Assembly (NCBI RefSeq): GCF_007828955.1
Contig: NZ_VIVR01000001.1
Span: forward strand, 2,852,001 to 2,916,000
Source: Kitasatospora atroaurantiaca
GTDB lineage: Bacteria; Actinomycetota; Actinomycetes; Streptomycetales; Streptomycetaceae
Reading direction: 5' to 3'
DNA length: 64,000 nt
Shown: one piece after another, positions 36,954 to 45,468 of the stretch
How the letters are laid out: each line of letters opens with the position of its first letter
Position numbering within the stretch: position 1 is the stretch's first letter
Notes under the pieces: model-generated
What the model saw: the letters and a program-made list of their open reading frames with translations, nothing else
Told to the model about the DNA's origin: nothing
The model's database searches: none
Translations under genes and position numbers: made by a program

Positions 36954-36978
36954 GCGATTCCCGTCTATCCTCGGCAGT

Positions 36979-37800
36979 GTGAACGCATCTCCTCAGTCGG
37001 TCGTCTCCGCCGACCCCTACGCCGCCGCCCAGGCCGCCGCCGCGCGCCTGCGCGAGCTGACCGGTGCCGAGCGCCACGACGTCGCCCTGGTGATGGGCTC
37101 CGGCTGGGTGCCGGCCGCCGACGCCCTGGGTGAGACCGTGGCCGAGTTCCCGGTCACCGAACTCCCCGGCTTCCCGGCTCCGGCCGTGGCGGGCCACTCC
37201 GGCAAGATCCGCTCGGTGAAGATCGGCGAGAAGCGCGCCCTGATCTTCCTCGGCCGTAACCACTACTACGAGGGCCACGGCGTGGCCACCGTGGTGCACG
37301 GCGTCCGCACCGCCGCCGCGGCGGGCTGCGAGACCATCGTGCTGACCAACGGCTGTGGCGGCCTGCGCCAGGGCTGGGCGCCCGGCCAGCCGGTGCTGAT
37401 CAGCGACCACATCAACCTCACGGCCGCCTCCCCGATCGTCGGCGCCAACTTCGTCGACCTGACGGACCTGTACTCGCCGCGGCTGCGCCGGCTGTGCCGC
37501 GAGGTGGACCCGTCGCTCGACGAGGCCGTGTACGTGCAGTTCCCCGGCCCGCACTACGAGACCCCTGCCGAGATCGGCATGGTCCGGGCGATCGGCGGCG
37601 AGCTGGTCGGCATGTCCACCACGCTGGAGGCCATCGCCGCCCGCGAGGCCGGCGCCGAGGTGCTGGGCATCTCGCTGGTGACCAACCTTGCAGCCGGGAT
37701 CACCGGCGAGCCGCTCAACCACGCCGAGGTGCTGGAGGCCGGTAAGGCCAGCGCCGAGCGGATGGGCGCGCTGCTGGCGAAGGTCCTTGAGCGGATCTGA
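36979..37800 (+). CDS. Purine nucleoside phosphorylase
   Basis: 273 residues of the trimeric PNP/MTAP family. Landmarks are [15 protein letters not shown] (phosphate loop), [36 protein letters not shown] and the purine-site region [12 protein letters not shown] with [15 protein letters not shown]. It splits purine (deoxy)ribonucleosides to base and (deoxy)ribose-1-phosphate. The GTG at 36979 is seven bases after a TATCCT -10 box, so it is probably leaderless; the longer frame has no start with better signals. The pentose-phosphate product would be handled by the phosphomutase and DeoC encoded downstream. Confidence 0.93.
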   Translation: MNASPQSVVSADPYAAAQAAAARLRELTGAERHDVALVMGSGWVPAADALGETVAEFPVTELPGFPAPAVAGHSGKIRSVKIGEKRALIFLGRNHYYEGHGVATVVHGVRTAAAAGCETIVLTNGCGGLRQGWAPGQPVLISDHINLTAASPIVGANFVDLTDLYSPRLRRLCREVDPSLDEAVYVQFPGPHYETPAEIGMVRAIGGELVGMSTTLEAIAAREAGAEVLGISLVTNLAAGITGEPLNHAEVLEAGKASAERMGALLAKVLERI

Positions 37801-37828
37801 GCCTGGTCTGACGCAGAATCAGTAGGCA

Positions 37829-37896
37829 GGGGCCGTCGGGCCGATATCAGATGACAGATTTTGAAATCTGTCATCTGATATCGGCCCGACGGCCCC
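37829..37896. repeat. Perfect 33-bp-arm palindrome with a two-base loop
   Basis: The left arm is 37829-37861 and the right arm 37864-37896, with exact complementarity over all 33 bases. The core (GATATCAGATGACAGATTT and its complement) is much richer in A/T than the genome, while the outer ends (GGGGCCGTCGGGCC) are GC-rich. It lies 28 bases after the nucleoside phosphorylase stop and 63 bases before the phosphomutase start, both on the plus strand. It could be a very strong terminator, a cruciform or a MITE-like unit. TTGACA follows at 37900-37905. Confidence 0.95.
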
Positions 37897-37959
37897 GCGT
37901 TGACACACGCGGACCTCCCCATCCGAATTCTCACCAACCCTCAGATGGAGCTGGCAGCA

Positions 37960-39648
37960 ATGGCGCAGGCATCCACCACCGATCTCCTCGCCCGAGCCAG
38001 GGCCTGGCTCGCCGAGGACCCCGACCCGCAGACCCGCGAGGAGCTGGCCGCCATGCTGGCCGCCGCCGAGGGCCCCGAGGCCAGGACCGAGGACCGGGTC
38101 GCCTGGTCCCAGCTGGCCGAGCGTTTCGCCGACCGCCTCCAGTTCGGCACCGCCGGCCTGCGCGGCGAGCTCGGCGCCGGCCCGATGCGGATGAACCGCG
38201 CCGTCGTGATCCGCGCCGCCGCCGGCCTGGCCGCCTACCTCCGCAAGGAAGGCCTCGGCGACCTGGTGGTGATCGGCTACGACGCCCGCCACAAGTCGTA
38301 CGACTTCGCCCGCGACACCGCAGCGGTGATGGTCGGCGCCGGCCTGCGGGCCGCCCTGCTCCCGCGCCCCCTCCCCACCCCCGTGCTGGCGTTCGCGATC
38401 CGCCACCTCGGCGCCGCCGCCGGCATCACCGTGACGGCCAGCCACAACCCGCCGCAGGACAACGGCTACAAGGTCTACCTGGGCGACGGCTCGCAGATCG
38501 TCCCGCCCGCCGACGCCGGCATCGCCGCCGAGATCGACGCCATCGGCTCCCTCGCCGAGGTGCCGCTGGCCGAGAGCGGCTGGGAGGTGCTCGGCGACGA
38601 CGTCGTCGAGGCGTACCTGAACCGCGCCGTCTCCACCGTCGACCCGGCGAGCCCGCGCGACCTGGACGTGGTCTACACGCCGCTGCACGGCGTCGGCCGG
38701 GACGTCCTGCTGGCCGCCTTCAAGCAGGCGGGCTTCCCCGCCCCGACGGTGGTCGCCGAGCAGGCCGAGCCGGACCCGGACTTCCCGACCGTGGCCTTCC
38801 CCAACCCGGAGGAGCCGGGCGCGATGGACCTCGCGTTCCGTACCGCCTCCTCGGTCGGCCCGGACATCGTCATCGCCAACGACCCCGACGCCGACCGCTG
38901 CGCGGTGGCCGTGCCCGACAACGGCGGCTGGCGGATGCTGCGCGGCGACGACGTGGGCGCGCTGCTCGGCTCGGCGCTCGTCGCCAAGCGGGTCACCGGC
39001 ACCTTCGCGACCACCATCGTCTCCTCCACCCTGCTCGGCCGGATCGCGGACGCGGCCGGGCTCGGCTACGCCGAGACGCTGACCGGCTTCAAGTGGATCG
39101 CCCGCGCCGACGGCCTGCGCTACGGCTACGAGGAGGCGCTCGGCTACTGCGTCGACCCGGCCGGGGTACGCGACAAGGACGGCATCACCGCCGCCCTGCT
39201 GGTCGCCGAGCTCGCGGCAACCCTCAAGCAGACCGGTCGCACGCTCACCGACCTGCTGGACGACCTGGCGCTGGAGCACGGTCTGCACGCCACCGACCAG
39301 CTGTCCGTCCGGGTGCAGGACCTGTCGCTGATCTCCAACGCCATGCAGCGCCTGCGCGACCAGCCCCCGACCGTCCTGGCGGGCCTGCAGGTCACCCGCG
39401 TCGACGACCTGACCGCCGGTTCGGCCGACCTGCCGCCCACCGACGGCCTGCGGTACTACCTGGAGGGCGAGGCCGTCCGCTCGGCGCGGATCGTGGTCCG
39501 CCCGTCCGGCACCGAGCCCAAGCTGAAGTGCTACCTGGAGGTCGTCCTCCCGGTCGCCACCGCCGCCGAGCTGGCCGGGACGCGTGAGCAGGCCGCGGCT
39601 CTGCTGGACGCGATCAAGCGCGACCTGGCGGCCGCCGCCGGGATCTGA
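37960..39648 (+). CDS. Phosphohexomutase-family enzyme, probable phosphopentomutase or phosphoglucomutase
   Basis: 562 residues of the alpha-D-phosphohexomutase superfamily. The phosphoserine loop is GITVTASHNPPQDNGYKVY, the metal loop is ANDPDADRCAVAV, the sugar-binding loop GYEEALGYC and the phosphate-binding loop RPSGTEPKLKCYLEV. The N-terminal LQFGTAGLRGELGAGPMRMN is typical of the phosphopentomutase/glucose-1,6-bisphosphate synthase branch (PGM2-like). Placed after a nucleoside phosphorylase, isomerising (deoxy)ribose-1-phosphate to the 5-phosphate is the likely role. The ATG at 37960 has GGAG nine bases upstream. Confidence 0.92.
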   Translation: MAQASTTDLLARARAWLAEDPDPQTREELAAMLAAAEGPEARTEDRVAWSQLAERFADRLQFGTAGLRGELGAGPMRMNRAVVIRAAAGLAAYLRKEGLGDLVVIGYDARHKSYDFARDTAAVMVGAGLRAALLPRPLPTPVLAFAIRHLGAAAGITVTASHNPPQDNGYKVYLGDGSQIVPPADAGIAAEIDAIGSLAEVPLAESGWEVLGDDVVEAYLNRAVSTVDPASPRDLDVVYTPLHGVGRDVLLAAFKQAGFPAPTVVAEQAEPDPDFPTVAFPNPEEPGAMDLAFRTASSVGPDIVIANDPDADRCAVAVPDNGGWRMLRGDDVGALLGSALVAKRVTGTFATTIVSSTLLGRIADAAGLGYAETLTGFKWIARADGLRYGYEEALGYCVDPAGVRDKDGITAALLVAELAATLKQTGRTLTDLLDDLALEHGLHATDQLSVRVQDLSLISNAMQRLRDQPPTVLAGLQVTRVDDLTAGSADLPPTDGLRYYLEGEAVRSARIVVRPSGTEPKLKCYLEVVLPVATAAELAGTREQAAALLDAIKRDLAAAAGI

Positions 39649-39687
39649 CGGCATCGCGCGGCTTCTCACGGCTTCTCACGACAGCGA

Positions 39688-39743
39688 GACAGCGGGCCCG
39701 GCGCTCCGACCTGTGAAGGGGTCGGGGTGCCGGGCCCGCTGTC
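39688..39743. terminator. Bidirectional terminator hairpin
   Basis: GACAGCGGGCCCGGC / GCCGGGCCCGCTGTC, 15-base perfect arms with a 26-base loop, between the convergent phosphomutase and PH-domain genes. Confidence 0.8.
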
Positions 39744-39776
39744 TTGTCGCGTGTCGTTGCTCGCCCAGAGGCGGCG

Positions 39777-40466
39777 TCAGCCGGCGACGATCAGGGTGAC
39801 CAGGGCGATCAGGCCGAGCAGGGTGGGCACGATGATCCACCAGCACCAGCGGACGACGACCGGGCCCGCTGCACCGGGCAGGGCTGCGTTGCGCTCGGCG
39901 AGCTCCTGCAGGGTCTCCACCACCTGGTCGGACCACGCACGGGTCGGGTCGCTCTCGCCGGGCCGCAGCACCCGGGAGGGGTTGACCAGGCTCGGCGTAC
40001 GAGAGGCGCTCGGCTCACCCGTCGCGGCGGCCCTGGTGGCCAGCCGGGTGGCGCGCTTGCGCTGGCGCAGCGACACCGGGACGGCCCAGACCTGGTACCT
40101 CTTGCCGCCGGCGAAGAGCTCGACCGAGTAGCCGGCCTTCAGCCCCTCGACCGAGGCCCAGGGGGCCGTGATCGTGCGCAGCGGGTTGCGGACCAGCAGC
40201 CGGCGCTCGTTGGCCAGCACGGTCGGGCGCACGGTGTAGGCGATGACGGGGAAGGCGAAGACCGGGGCGGCGGCGAGCGCGATCCACGGGGTGCGGCCGG
40301 TGCCGGTCACCACGGCGTCGATGATCAGCCACCCCGCGACGCAGAGCAGGAGAACGCCGGAGATGATGCCGGGGACGGAGCGGTAGACGCGGTCGGCGTA
40401 CTTCTGCTCACCGTTCGGCTCGGAGGCGGCGGAGCCCGGGTCGGGCTTGCCGTCGGATTCGGTCAT
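39777..40466 (-). CDS. Membrane protein with a bacterial PH-like domain
   Basis: 229 residues. An acidic cytoplasmic N-terminus (about 30 residues) is followed by two hydrophobic segments (GIISGVLLLCVAGWLIIDAV and WIALAAAPVFAFPVIAYTV), a bacterial PH-type segment (ANERRLLVRNPLRTITAPW, then SVELFAGGKRYQVWAVPVSL) and a C-terminal helix (WIIVPTLLGLIALVTLIVAG). The ATG at 40466 has CAGAAT seven bases upstream, again leaderless. Function unknown. Confidence 0.82.
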   Translation of the reverse strand: MTESDGKPDPGSAASEPNGEQKYADRVYRSVPGIISGVLLLCVAGWLIIDAVVTGTGRTPWIALAAAPVFAFPVIAYTVRPTVLANERRLLVRNPLRTITAPWASVEGLKAGYSVELFAGGKRYQVWAVPVSLRQRKRATRLATRAAATGEPSASRTPSLVNPSRVLRPGESDPTRAWSDQVVETLQELAERNAALPGAAGPVVVRWCWWIIVPTLLGLIALVTLIVAG

Positions 40467-40561
40467 GGGCACGATTCTGCCCCATCCGCCTCGCCTTGCC
40501 CTATGGGCTCGGGTTGCGATCTGGGGACGCTCGAACGCAGGGCCCCGCAGGTGACACCGCT

Positions 40562-41299
40562 CTAGGCGGTGCGACGGCGCAGGGTGGCCGCGCCGAGCCC
40601 GAGTGCGAGCAGGGCGGCGGCTGCGATGACGGCCAGGTCGCGTACCAGCAGGCCGCTCACGCCGCTCGTGGTGGTCAGCCTGGTCATCGCGTCCACCGCG
40701 TACGAGAGCGGCAGCACGTCGGAGGCCCACCGCAGCACGGTGGCCATCTCCTCGCGCGGCACGAACAGGCCGCAGAGCAGCAGCTGCGGAAGGATCACGG
40801 CGGGCAGGAACTGGACGGCCTGGAATTCCGTCGCGGCGAACGCGGAGACGAGCAGGCCGAGCGCCATGCCCAGTAGTCCGTCACCCAGTGCGACCGCGAA
40901 GAGCAGCCAGGTCGGCCCGGCGACGTCCAGGCCGAGCAGGCCGAGCGTCAGCGCCGAGGCCAGGGTGGCCTGGACGAGCGCGACCGCACCGAAGGCGAGC
41001 GCGTAGCCGAGCAGCAGGTCGAGCTTGCCGAGCGGCATGGTGAGCAGCCGTTCGAGGGTGCCGGTGGTGCGTTCGCGCAGCATCGCGACCGAGGTGACCA
41101 GGAACATCACCAGCAGCGGGAAGATCCCCAGCAGGGCCGCGCCGACCCGGTCGAAGGCCTGCGCCTCGCCGTCGAACATGTACCTGAGCAGCGTGAGCAG
41201 CAGGCAGGGGACCACCAGCAACAGGGCGATGGTGCGCGGGTCGTGGCGCAGCTGGGCCAGGACGCGGCGGGCGGTTGCCAGGGTGCGGGTGGCGTTCAC
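40562..41299 (-). CDS. ABC-2 type transporter permease
   Basis: 245 residues with six predicted transmembrane helices. TIALLLVVPCLLLTLLRYMF, LRERTTGTLERLLTMPLGK and FVPREEMATVLRWASDVLPL fit ABC-2 membrane subunits of drug or lipid exporters. Its GTG overlaps the ATPase stop (GTGA, 41296-41299), so the two are translationally coupled and form one exporter. A TetR regulator is encoded just upstream on the same strand. Confidence 0.9.
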   Translation of the reverse strand: MNATRTLATARRVLAQLRHDPRTIALLLVVPCLLLTLLRYMFDGEAQAFDRVGAALLGIFPLLVMFLVTSVAMLRERTTGTLERLLTMPLGKLDLLLGYALAFGAVALVQATLASALTLGLLGLDVAGPTWLLFAVALGDGLLGMALGLLVSAFAATEFQAVQFLPAVILPQLLLCGLFVPREEMATVLRWASDVLPLSYAVDAMTRLTTTSGVSGLLVRDLAVIAAAALLALGLGAATLRRRTA

Positions 41300-42105
41300 G
41301 AGGACTCCTCGGCGGTCAGGAGGGTCTGTTCCGGCATGAGGGTCTCCTCGGGCACGAGGGCATGTCCAGGCGTGAGGGCCTGCCCGGCGACGAGGGCGAG
41401 GAAGGCGCTGTCGACGTCGGCGGCGCCGGTCCGGCGGAGCAGTTCGGCGGGGGTGTCGTCGGCGAGCAGCCTGCCCTCGCGCATCAGCAGCAGCCGGTCG
41501 CAGCGGGAGGCCTCGTCCATCACATGGCTGGAGACCAGCAGGGTCGCTCCCGCGTCGGCGAGTTGCCGGAAGAGCTGCCAGAGGTCCTGGCGCAGGACCG
41601 GGTCGAGGCCGACCGTGGGCTCGTCGAGGATGAGCAGTTCGGGGTTGCCGAGCAGGGCTGCGGCGAGCGAGACGCGGGCCCGTTGGCCGCCGGAGAGCTG
41701 GGCGGTCAGGGTGCCCTCGTGACCGGCGAGGCCGACCTCGGCGATCACGCGGGCGGGGTCGGTGGGCGGCGCGCCGAGGACGGCGGCGAAGTAGCGCAGG
41801 TTCTCGGCGACGCTGAGGTCGCTGTAGACCGAGGGCGCCTGCGTCACGTACCCGACGCGGTGTCGCAGCGTGGCGCTGCCGGCCGGCGCGCCGAGCACCT
41901 CCACCCCGCCCGCGGCGGTCTTCTGGACGCCGACGATCGAGCGCAGCAGGGTCGTCTTCCCGCAGCCGCTGGGGCCGAGCAGACCGGTGATCGAGCCCTG
42001 TGCGACGTCGAGGTCGAGGCCGTGGAGGACGGGGCGGCCGCCCCGCACCACCGTCAGGCCGGTGACGCGGATGGCGGGGACCGCTCCCGCCGAAGAATTC
42101 ATCAT
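41296..42105 (-). CDS. ABC transporter ATP-binding protein
   Basis: 269 residues. Walker A is LLGPSGCGKTTLLRS, the signature is LSGGQRARVSLAAAL, Walker B is LLILDEPTVGLDP and the switch His is in LLVSSHVMDEASRCD. It powers the ABC-2 permease. The last 30 residues (TPGHALVPEETLMPEQTLL) are a degenerate internal repeat also visible in the DNA as related GAGGG-C-TG steps. The ATG at 42105 is followed by a second in-frame ATG. Fifty-two bases separate it from the TetR-type regulator gene upstream on the same strand. Confidence 0.92.
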   Translation of the reverse strand: MMNSSAGAVPAIRVTGLTVVRGGRPVLHGLDLDVAQGSITGLLGPSGCGKTTLLRSIVGVQKTAAGGVEVLGAPAGSATLRHRVGYVTQAPSVYSDLSVAENLRYFAAVLGAPPTDPARVIAEVGLAGHEGTLTAQLSGGQRARVSLAAALLGNPELLILDEPTVGLDPVLRQDLWQLFRQLADAGATLLVSSHVMDEASRCDRLLLMREGRLLADDTPAELLRRTGAADVDSAFLALVAGQALTPGHALVPEETLMPEQTLLTAEESS

Positions 42106-42157
42106 TCGATGAGTTTCCCGCCGTCACCGGTCGCCGTCAAGCATCCGGACGGTTGAA

Positions 42158-42766
42158 TCAGGCGCCGGCCAGATAGCCCTGGAAGGTCGGCGCGAGCAGC
42201 GGAACCAGTTCCTCGCGGGTTGCCGAGGCGAGCGGTTCGACACCGATCACGTACCGCGCCATGGCCAGCCCGATGATCTGGGAGAGCATCAGCTCCGTCC
42301 GCAACTCGGGCCGCTCGATGTCGAGTTCGACGGCAGCGCGGCGGACCAGCTCCTCCAGGACGAAGCCCCTCATCAACTGCGCGACCTGCTCGGTGGTGGC
42401 CGCCGCCCGCACCAGCGCCAGCAGCCGGTCGAGCACCCCGGGCTGCTCCCAGAGCGTCAGGACGAACGTGGCCACCCGCTCGCCGACGGTCGCCCGGTCC
42501 CCCGCCAGGACCTGCTCGACCACCACCCTCGGATCGACCGGGAACTCCAGCGCGGCCAGGAAGAGCCGATCCTTGCTGCCGAAGTAGTGGTGCAGCAGTG
42601 CAGCGTCCACCCCGGCGGCCCGCCCGATCGCCCGCATGCTCGCCTTCTCGTAGCCCCGCACGGCGAACTCCGCCCGGGCCGCCTCCAGCACCACCCGCCG
42701 CGTGTCGGTCGAGCCGGGCCGGCGGCCGGTCTTCTTGCGGGGGGCGGGCTGCTGAGGCGTGGTCAC
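42158..42766 (-). CDS. TetR-family transcriptional regulator
   Basis: 202 residues. A basic N-terminal tail (RKKTGRRPGST) precedes the TetR helix-turn-helix, with RAEFAVRGYEKASMRAIGRA then AGVDAALLHHYFGSKDRLF. The C-terminal part is a TetR_C-type helical domain (ELMLSQIIGLAMARYVIGVE). The GTG at 42766 has AGAGGAAG upstream; a longer frame from 42925 is less likely. It precedes the ABC exporter on the same strand and probably represses it. Confidence 0.9.
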   Translation of the reverse strand: MTTPQQPAPRKKTGRRPGSTDTRRVVLEAARAEFAVRGYEKASMRAIGRAAGVDAALLHHYFGSKDRLFLAALEFPVDPRVVVEQVLAGDRATVGERVATFVLTLWEQPGVLDRLLALVRAAATTEQVAQLMRGFVLEELVRRAAVELDIERPELRTELMLSQIIGLAMARYVIGVEPLASATREELVPLLAPTFQGYLAGA

Positions 42767-42951
42767 CGGTTCATTCTTCCTCTCACGGGGGCGACGCGAC
42801 TCCTTCGAGCGAACCGGGCTGCCGCCTGACCCGGAGGACCCGACCCGAAGGACCCGACTCGGGTGACACGCGAGGCACTGGAGAAGCACTGGCCCGGCCG
42901 AATCGGCCAGATCTCGGTCCGGCATCGAAACAGGGGTCCCCTAGCGCATCG

Positions 42952-42963
42952 CTACGCGCGTAG
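42952..42963. promoter_or_regulatory. 12-bp palindrome in the deoC promoter
   Basis: CTACGCGCGTAG, identical to the site in the nucleoside phosphorylase promoter. Here it abuts TATGCT (42965-42970), the apparent -10 box six bases before the deoC GTG, so a bound protein would block RNA polymerase. Confidence 0.72.
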
Positions 42964-42976
42964 ATATGCTGGTCTG

Positions 42977-43969
42977 GTGACCATGTCCACTGTTGCAGCC
43001 AATGCCCTCGGCGCTGCGGGCGGCGGCCTTCAGGACGTTGCGGCGTCCGAGGCCTCACTCCGCCGCTTCCTGCACGGCCTGCCCGGCGTCGACGCCGTCG
43101 GCCTGGAAGCCCGCGCCGCCACCCTCGGCACCCGTTCGATCAAGACCACGGCGAAGGCGAATGCCATCGACCTGGCGATCTCGATGATCGACCTGACCAC
43201 GCTGGAAGGCGCGGACACGGTCGGCAAGGTGCGCGCCCTGTGCACCAAGGGCCGGAACCCCGACCCGAGCGATCCGACCACCCCCCGCGTCGCCGCGATC
43301 TGTGTCTACCCGGACATGGTCGCCACCGCGAAGGCGGCGCTGAAGGGCACCGACATCCAGGTCGCCTCGGTCGCCACCGCCTTCCCCGCCGGGCGCGCCG
43401 CGCTCCCGGTGAAGCTGGCCGACACCGCCGACGCGGTCGCCGCCGGCGCCGACGAGATCGACATGGTGATCGACCGGGGGGCCTTCCTCTCCGGCCACTA
43501 CCTGTCGGTCTTCAACGAGATCACCGCCGTCAAGGAGGCCTGCAAGCGCCCCGACGGCACCTCGGCCCACCTCAAGGTGATCTTCGAGACCGGCGAGCTG
43601 CAGACGTACGACAACGTGCGCCGCGCCTCCTGGCTGGCCATGCTGGCCGGCGCCGACTTCATCAAGACCTCCACCGGCAAGGTCGCGGTCAACGCGACTC
43701 CCCCGGTCACCCTGCTGATGCTCGAAGCCGTCCGCGACTTCAAGGAGCAGACTGGTATCCAGGTCGGTGTGAAGCCCGCCGGTGGCATCAAGACCACCAA
43801 GGACGCCATGAAGTACCTGGTCATGGTCAACGAGACACTCGGCGACGACTGGCTGACCCCGCACTGGTTCCGCTTCGGCGCCTCCAGCCTGCTCAACGAC
43901 CTGCTGATGCAGCGTCAGAAGCTGACCACCGGCCGGTACTCCGGTCCCGACTACGTGACGGTGGACTGA
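42977..43969 (+). CDS. deoC: Deoxyribose-phosphate aldolase
   Basis: 330 residues. DeoC splits 2-deoxyribose-5-phosphate to glyceraldehyde-3-phosphate and acetaldehyde. Landmarks are DLTTLEGADTVGKV, VAAICVYPDMV, VASVATAFPAG, EIDMVIDRGAFLSG, KVIFETGEL and the Schiff-base Lys in ADFIKTSTGKVAVNAT. GVKPAGGIKT closes the barrel. The GTG at 42977 is six bases after TATGCT; an ATG at 42983 is also in frame. Two aldehyde dehydrogenase genes follow directly and can oxidise the acetaldehyde. Confidence 0.95.
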   Translation: MTMSTVAANALGAAGGGLQDVAASEASLRRFLHGLPGVDAVGLEARAATLGTRSIKTTAKANAIDLAISMIDLTTLEGADTVGKVRALCTKGRNPDPSDPTTPRVAAICVYPDMVATAKAALKGTDIQVASVATAFPAGRAALPVKLADTADAVAAGADEIDMVIDRGAFLSGHYLSVFNEITAVKEACKRPDGTSAHLKVIFETGELQTYDNVRRASWLAMLAGADFIKTSTGKVAVNATPPVTLLMLEAVRDFKEQTGIQVGVKPAGGIKTTKDAMKYLVMVNETLGDDWLTPHWFRFGASSLLNDLLMQRQKLTTGRYSGPDYVTVD

Positions 43970-43974
43970 GGAAC

Positions 43975-45468
43975 ATGGCCAAGAACAAGAACATCGCAGA
44001 GTCCGTGAGCGCGAACGCCGGCGCCAGGAAGAGCGGCCTCTTCGAGTACGCCCCCGCGCCCGAGTCCCCCGCCGCAGCCGGTGACATCGCGACCTCGTAC
44101 GGCCACTTCATCGGCGGCGAGTTCGTCGACAGCAGTGGCAGCGAGGCCCTGAAGACCGTCAACCCGGCCACCGAGCAGGTGCTCGCCGAGTTCGCGCACG
44201 GCACGGACGAGGACGTGGACCGCGCGGTCACGGCCGCCCGCAAGGCGTTCGCCGACTGGTCGGCGCTGCCGGGCAGCGAGCGCGCCAAGTACCTGTTCCG
44301 GATCGCCCGGATCATCCAGGAGCGCTCGCGCGAGCTGGCCGTGCTGGAGTCGATCGACAACGGCAAGCCGATCCGCGAGACCCGCGACGTCGACCTCCCC
44401 CTCGTCGCCGCGCACTTCTTCTACTACGCGGGCTGGGCCGACAAGCTGGACTACGCCGGCTTCGGCACCGCTCCGAAGCCGCTCGGTGTGGCCGGCCAGG
44501 TCATCCCGTGGAACTTCCCGCTGCTGATGCTGGCCTGGAAGATCGCCCCGGCCCTCGCGACCGGCAACACGGTCGTCCTGAAGCCGGCCGAGACCACCCC
44601 GCTGACCGCGCTGCGCTTCGCCGAGATCTGCCGCCAGGCCGGTCTGCCGAAGGGCGTCGTCAACATCGTCACCGGTGACGGCCGTACCGGCGCCGCGCTC
44701 ACCGCGCACCCGGACGTCAACAAGGTCGCCTTCACCGGCTCGACCCCCGTCGGCCGGGCGATCGCCAAGCAGCTGGCGGGCAGCCGCAAGAAGCTGTCGC
44801 TGGAGCTCGGCGGCAAGGCCGCGAACATCGTCTTCGACGACGCGCCGATCGACCAGGCGGTCGAGGGCATCGTCAACGGCATCTTCTTCAACCAGGGCCA
44901 CGTCTGCTGCGCGGGCTCGCGCCTGCTGGTCCAGGAGTCGATCCAGGACGAGCTGCTGGACGCCCTCAAGCGCCGGATGGCCACCCTGCGCGTCGGCGAC
45001 CCGCTGGACAAGAACACCGACATCGGCGCGATCAACTCGGCCGCCCAGCTGGCCCGGATCACCGCGCTGACGGACGCCGGCGAGGCCGAGGGCGCCGAGC
45101 GCTGGTCGCCCGCCTGCGAGCTGCCCGGCTCCGGCTTCTGGTTCAAGCCGACGCTGTTCACCGGCGTCAGCCAGGCCCACCGGATCGCCCAGGAGGAGAT
45201 CTTCGGCCCGGTGCTGTCGGTGCTGACCTTCCGTACGCCCACCGAGGCCGTCGAGAAGGCCAACAATACGCCGTACGGTCTCTCGGCCGGCATCTGGACC
45301 GAGAAGGGCTCGCGCATCCTCTGGATGGCGAACCAGCTCAAGGCCGGTGTGGTCTGGGCCAACACCTTCAACAAGTTCGACCCGACCTCGCCGTTCGGCG
45401 GCTACAAGGAGTCGGGCTACGGCCGCGAGGGTGGCCGGCACGGTCTGGAGGCCTACCTCGATGTCTGA
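43975..45468 (+). CDS. Aldehyde dehydrogenase, full length
   Basis: 497 residues. NAD(P)-dependent oxidation of an aldehyde to the acid. PWNFPLLMLAWKIAPALATG, the catalytic Glu in LELGGKAANIVF and the catalytic Cys in FNQGHVCCAGSRLLVQ are intact, and EEIFGPVLSVLTF and SPFGGYKESGYGRE complete the family pattern. The ATG starts six bases after the deoC stop and the next gene overlaps its end. In this operon the natural substrate is probably acetaldehyde from DeoC. Confidence 0.93.
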   Translation: MAKNKNIAESVSANAGARKSGLFEYAPAPESPAAAGDIATSYGHFIGGEFVDSSGSEALKTVNPATEQVLAEFAHGTDEDVDRAVTAARKAFADWSALPGSERAKYLFRIARIIQERSRELAVLESIDNGKPIRETRDVDLPLVAAHFFYYAGWADKLDYAGFGTAPKPLGVAGQVIPWNFPLLMLAWKIAPALATGNTVVLKPAETTPLTALRFAEICRQAGLPKGVVNIVTGDGRTGAALTAHPDVNKVAFTGSTPVGRAIAKQLAGSRKKLSLELGGKAANIVFDDAPIDQAVEGIVNGIFFNQGHVCCAGSRLLVQESIQDELLDALKRRMATLRVGDPLDKNTDIGAINSAAQLARITALTDAGEAEGAERWSPACELPGSGFWFKPTLFTGVSQAHRIAQEEIFGPVLSVLTFRTPTEAVEKANNTPYGLSAGIWTEKGSRILWMANQLKAGVVWANTFNKFDPTSPFGGYKESGYGREGGRHGLEAYLDV

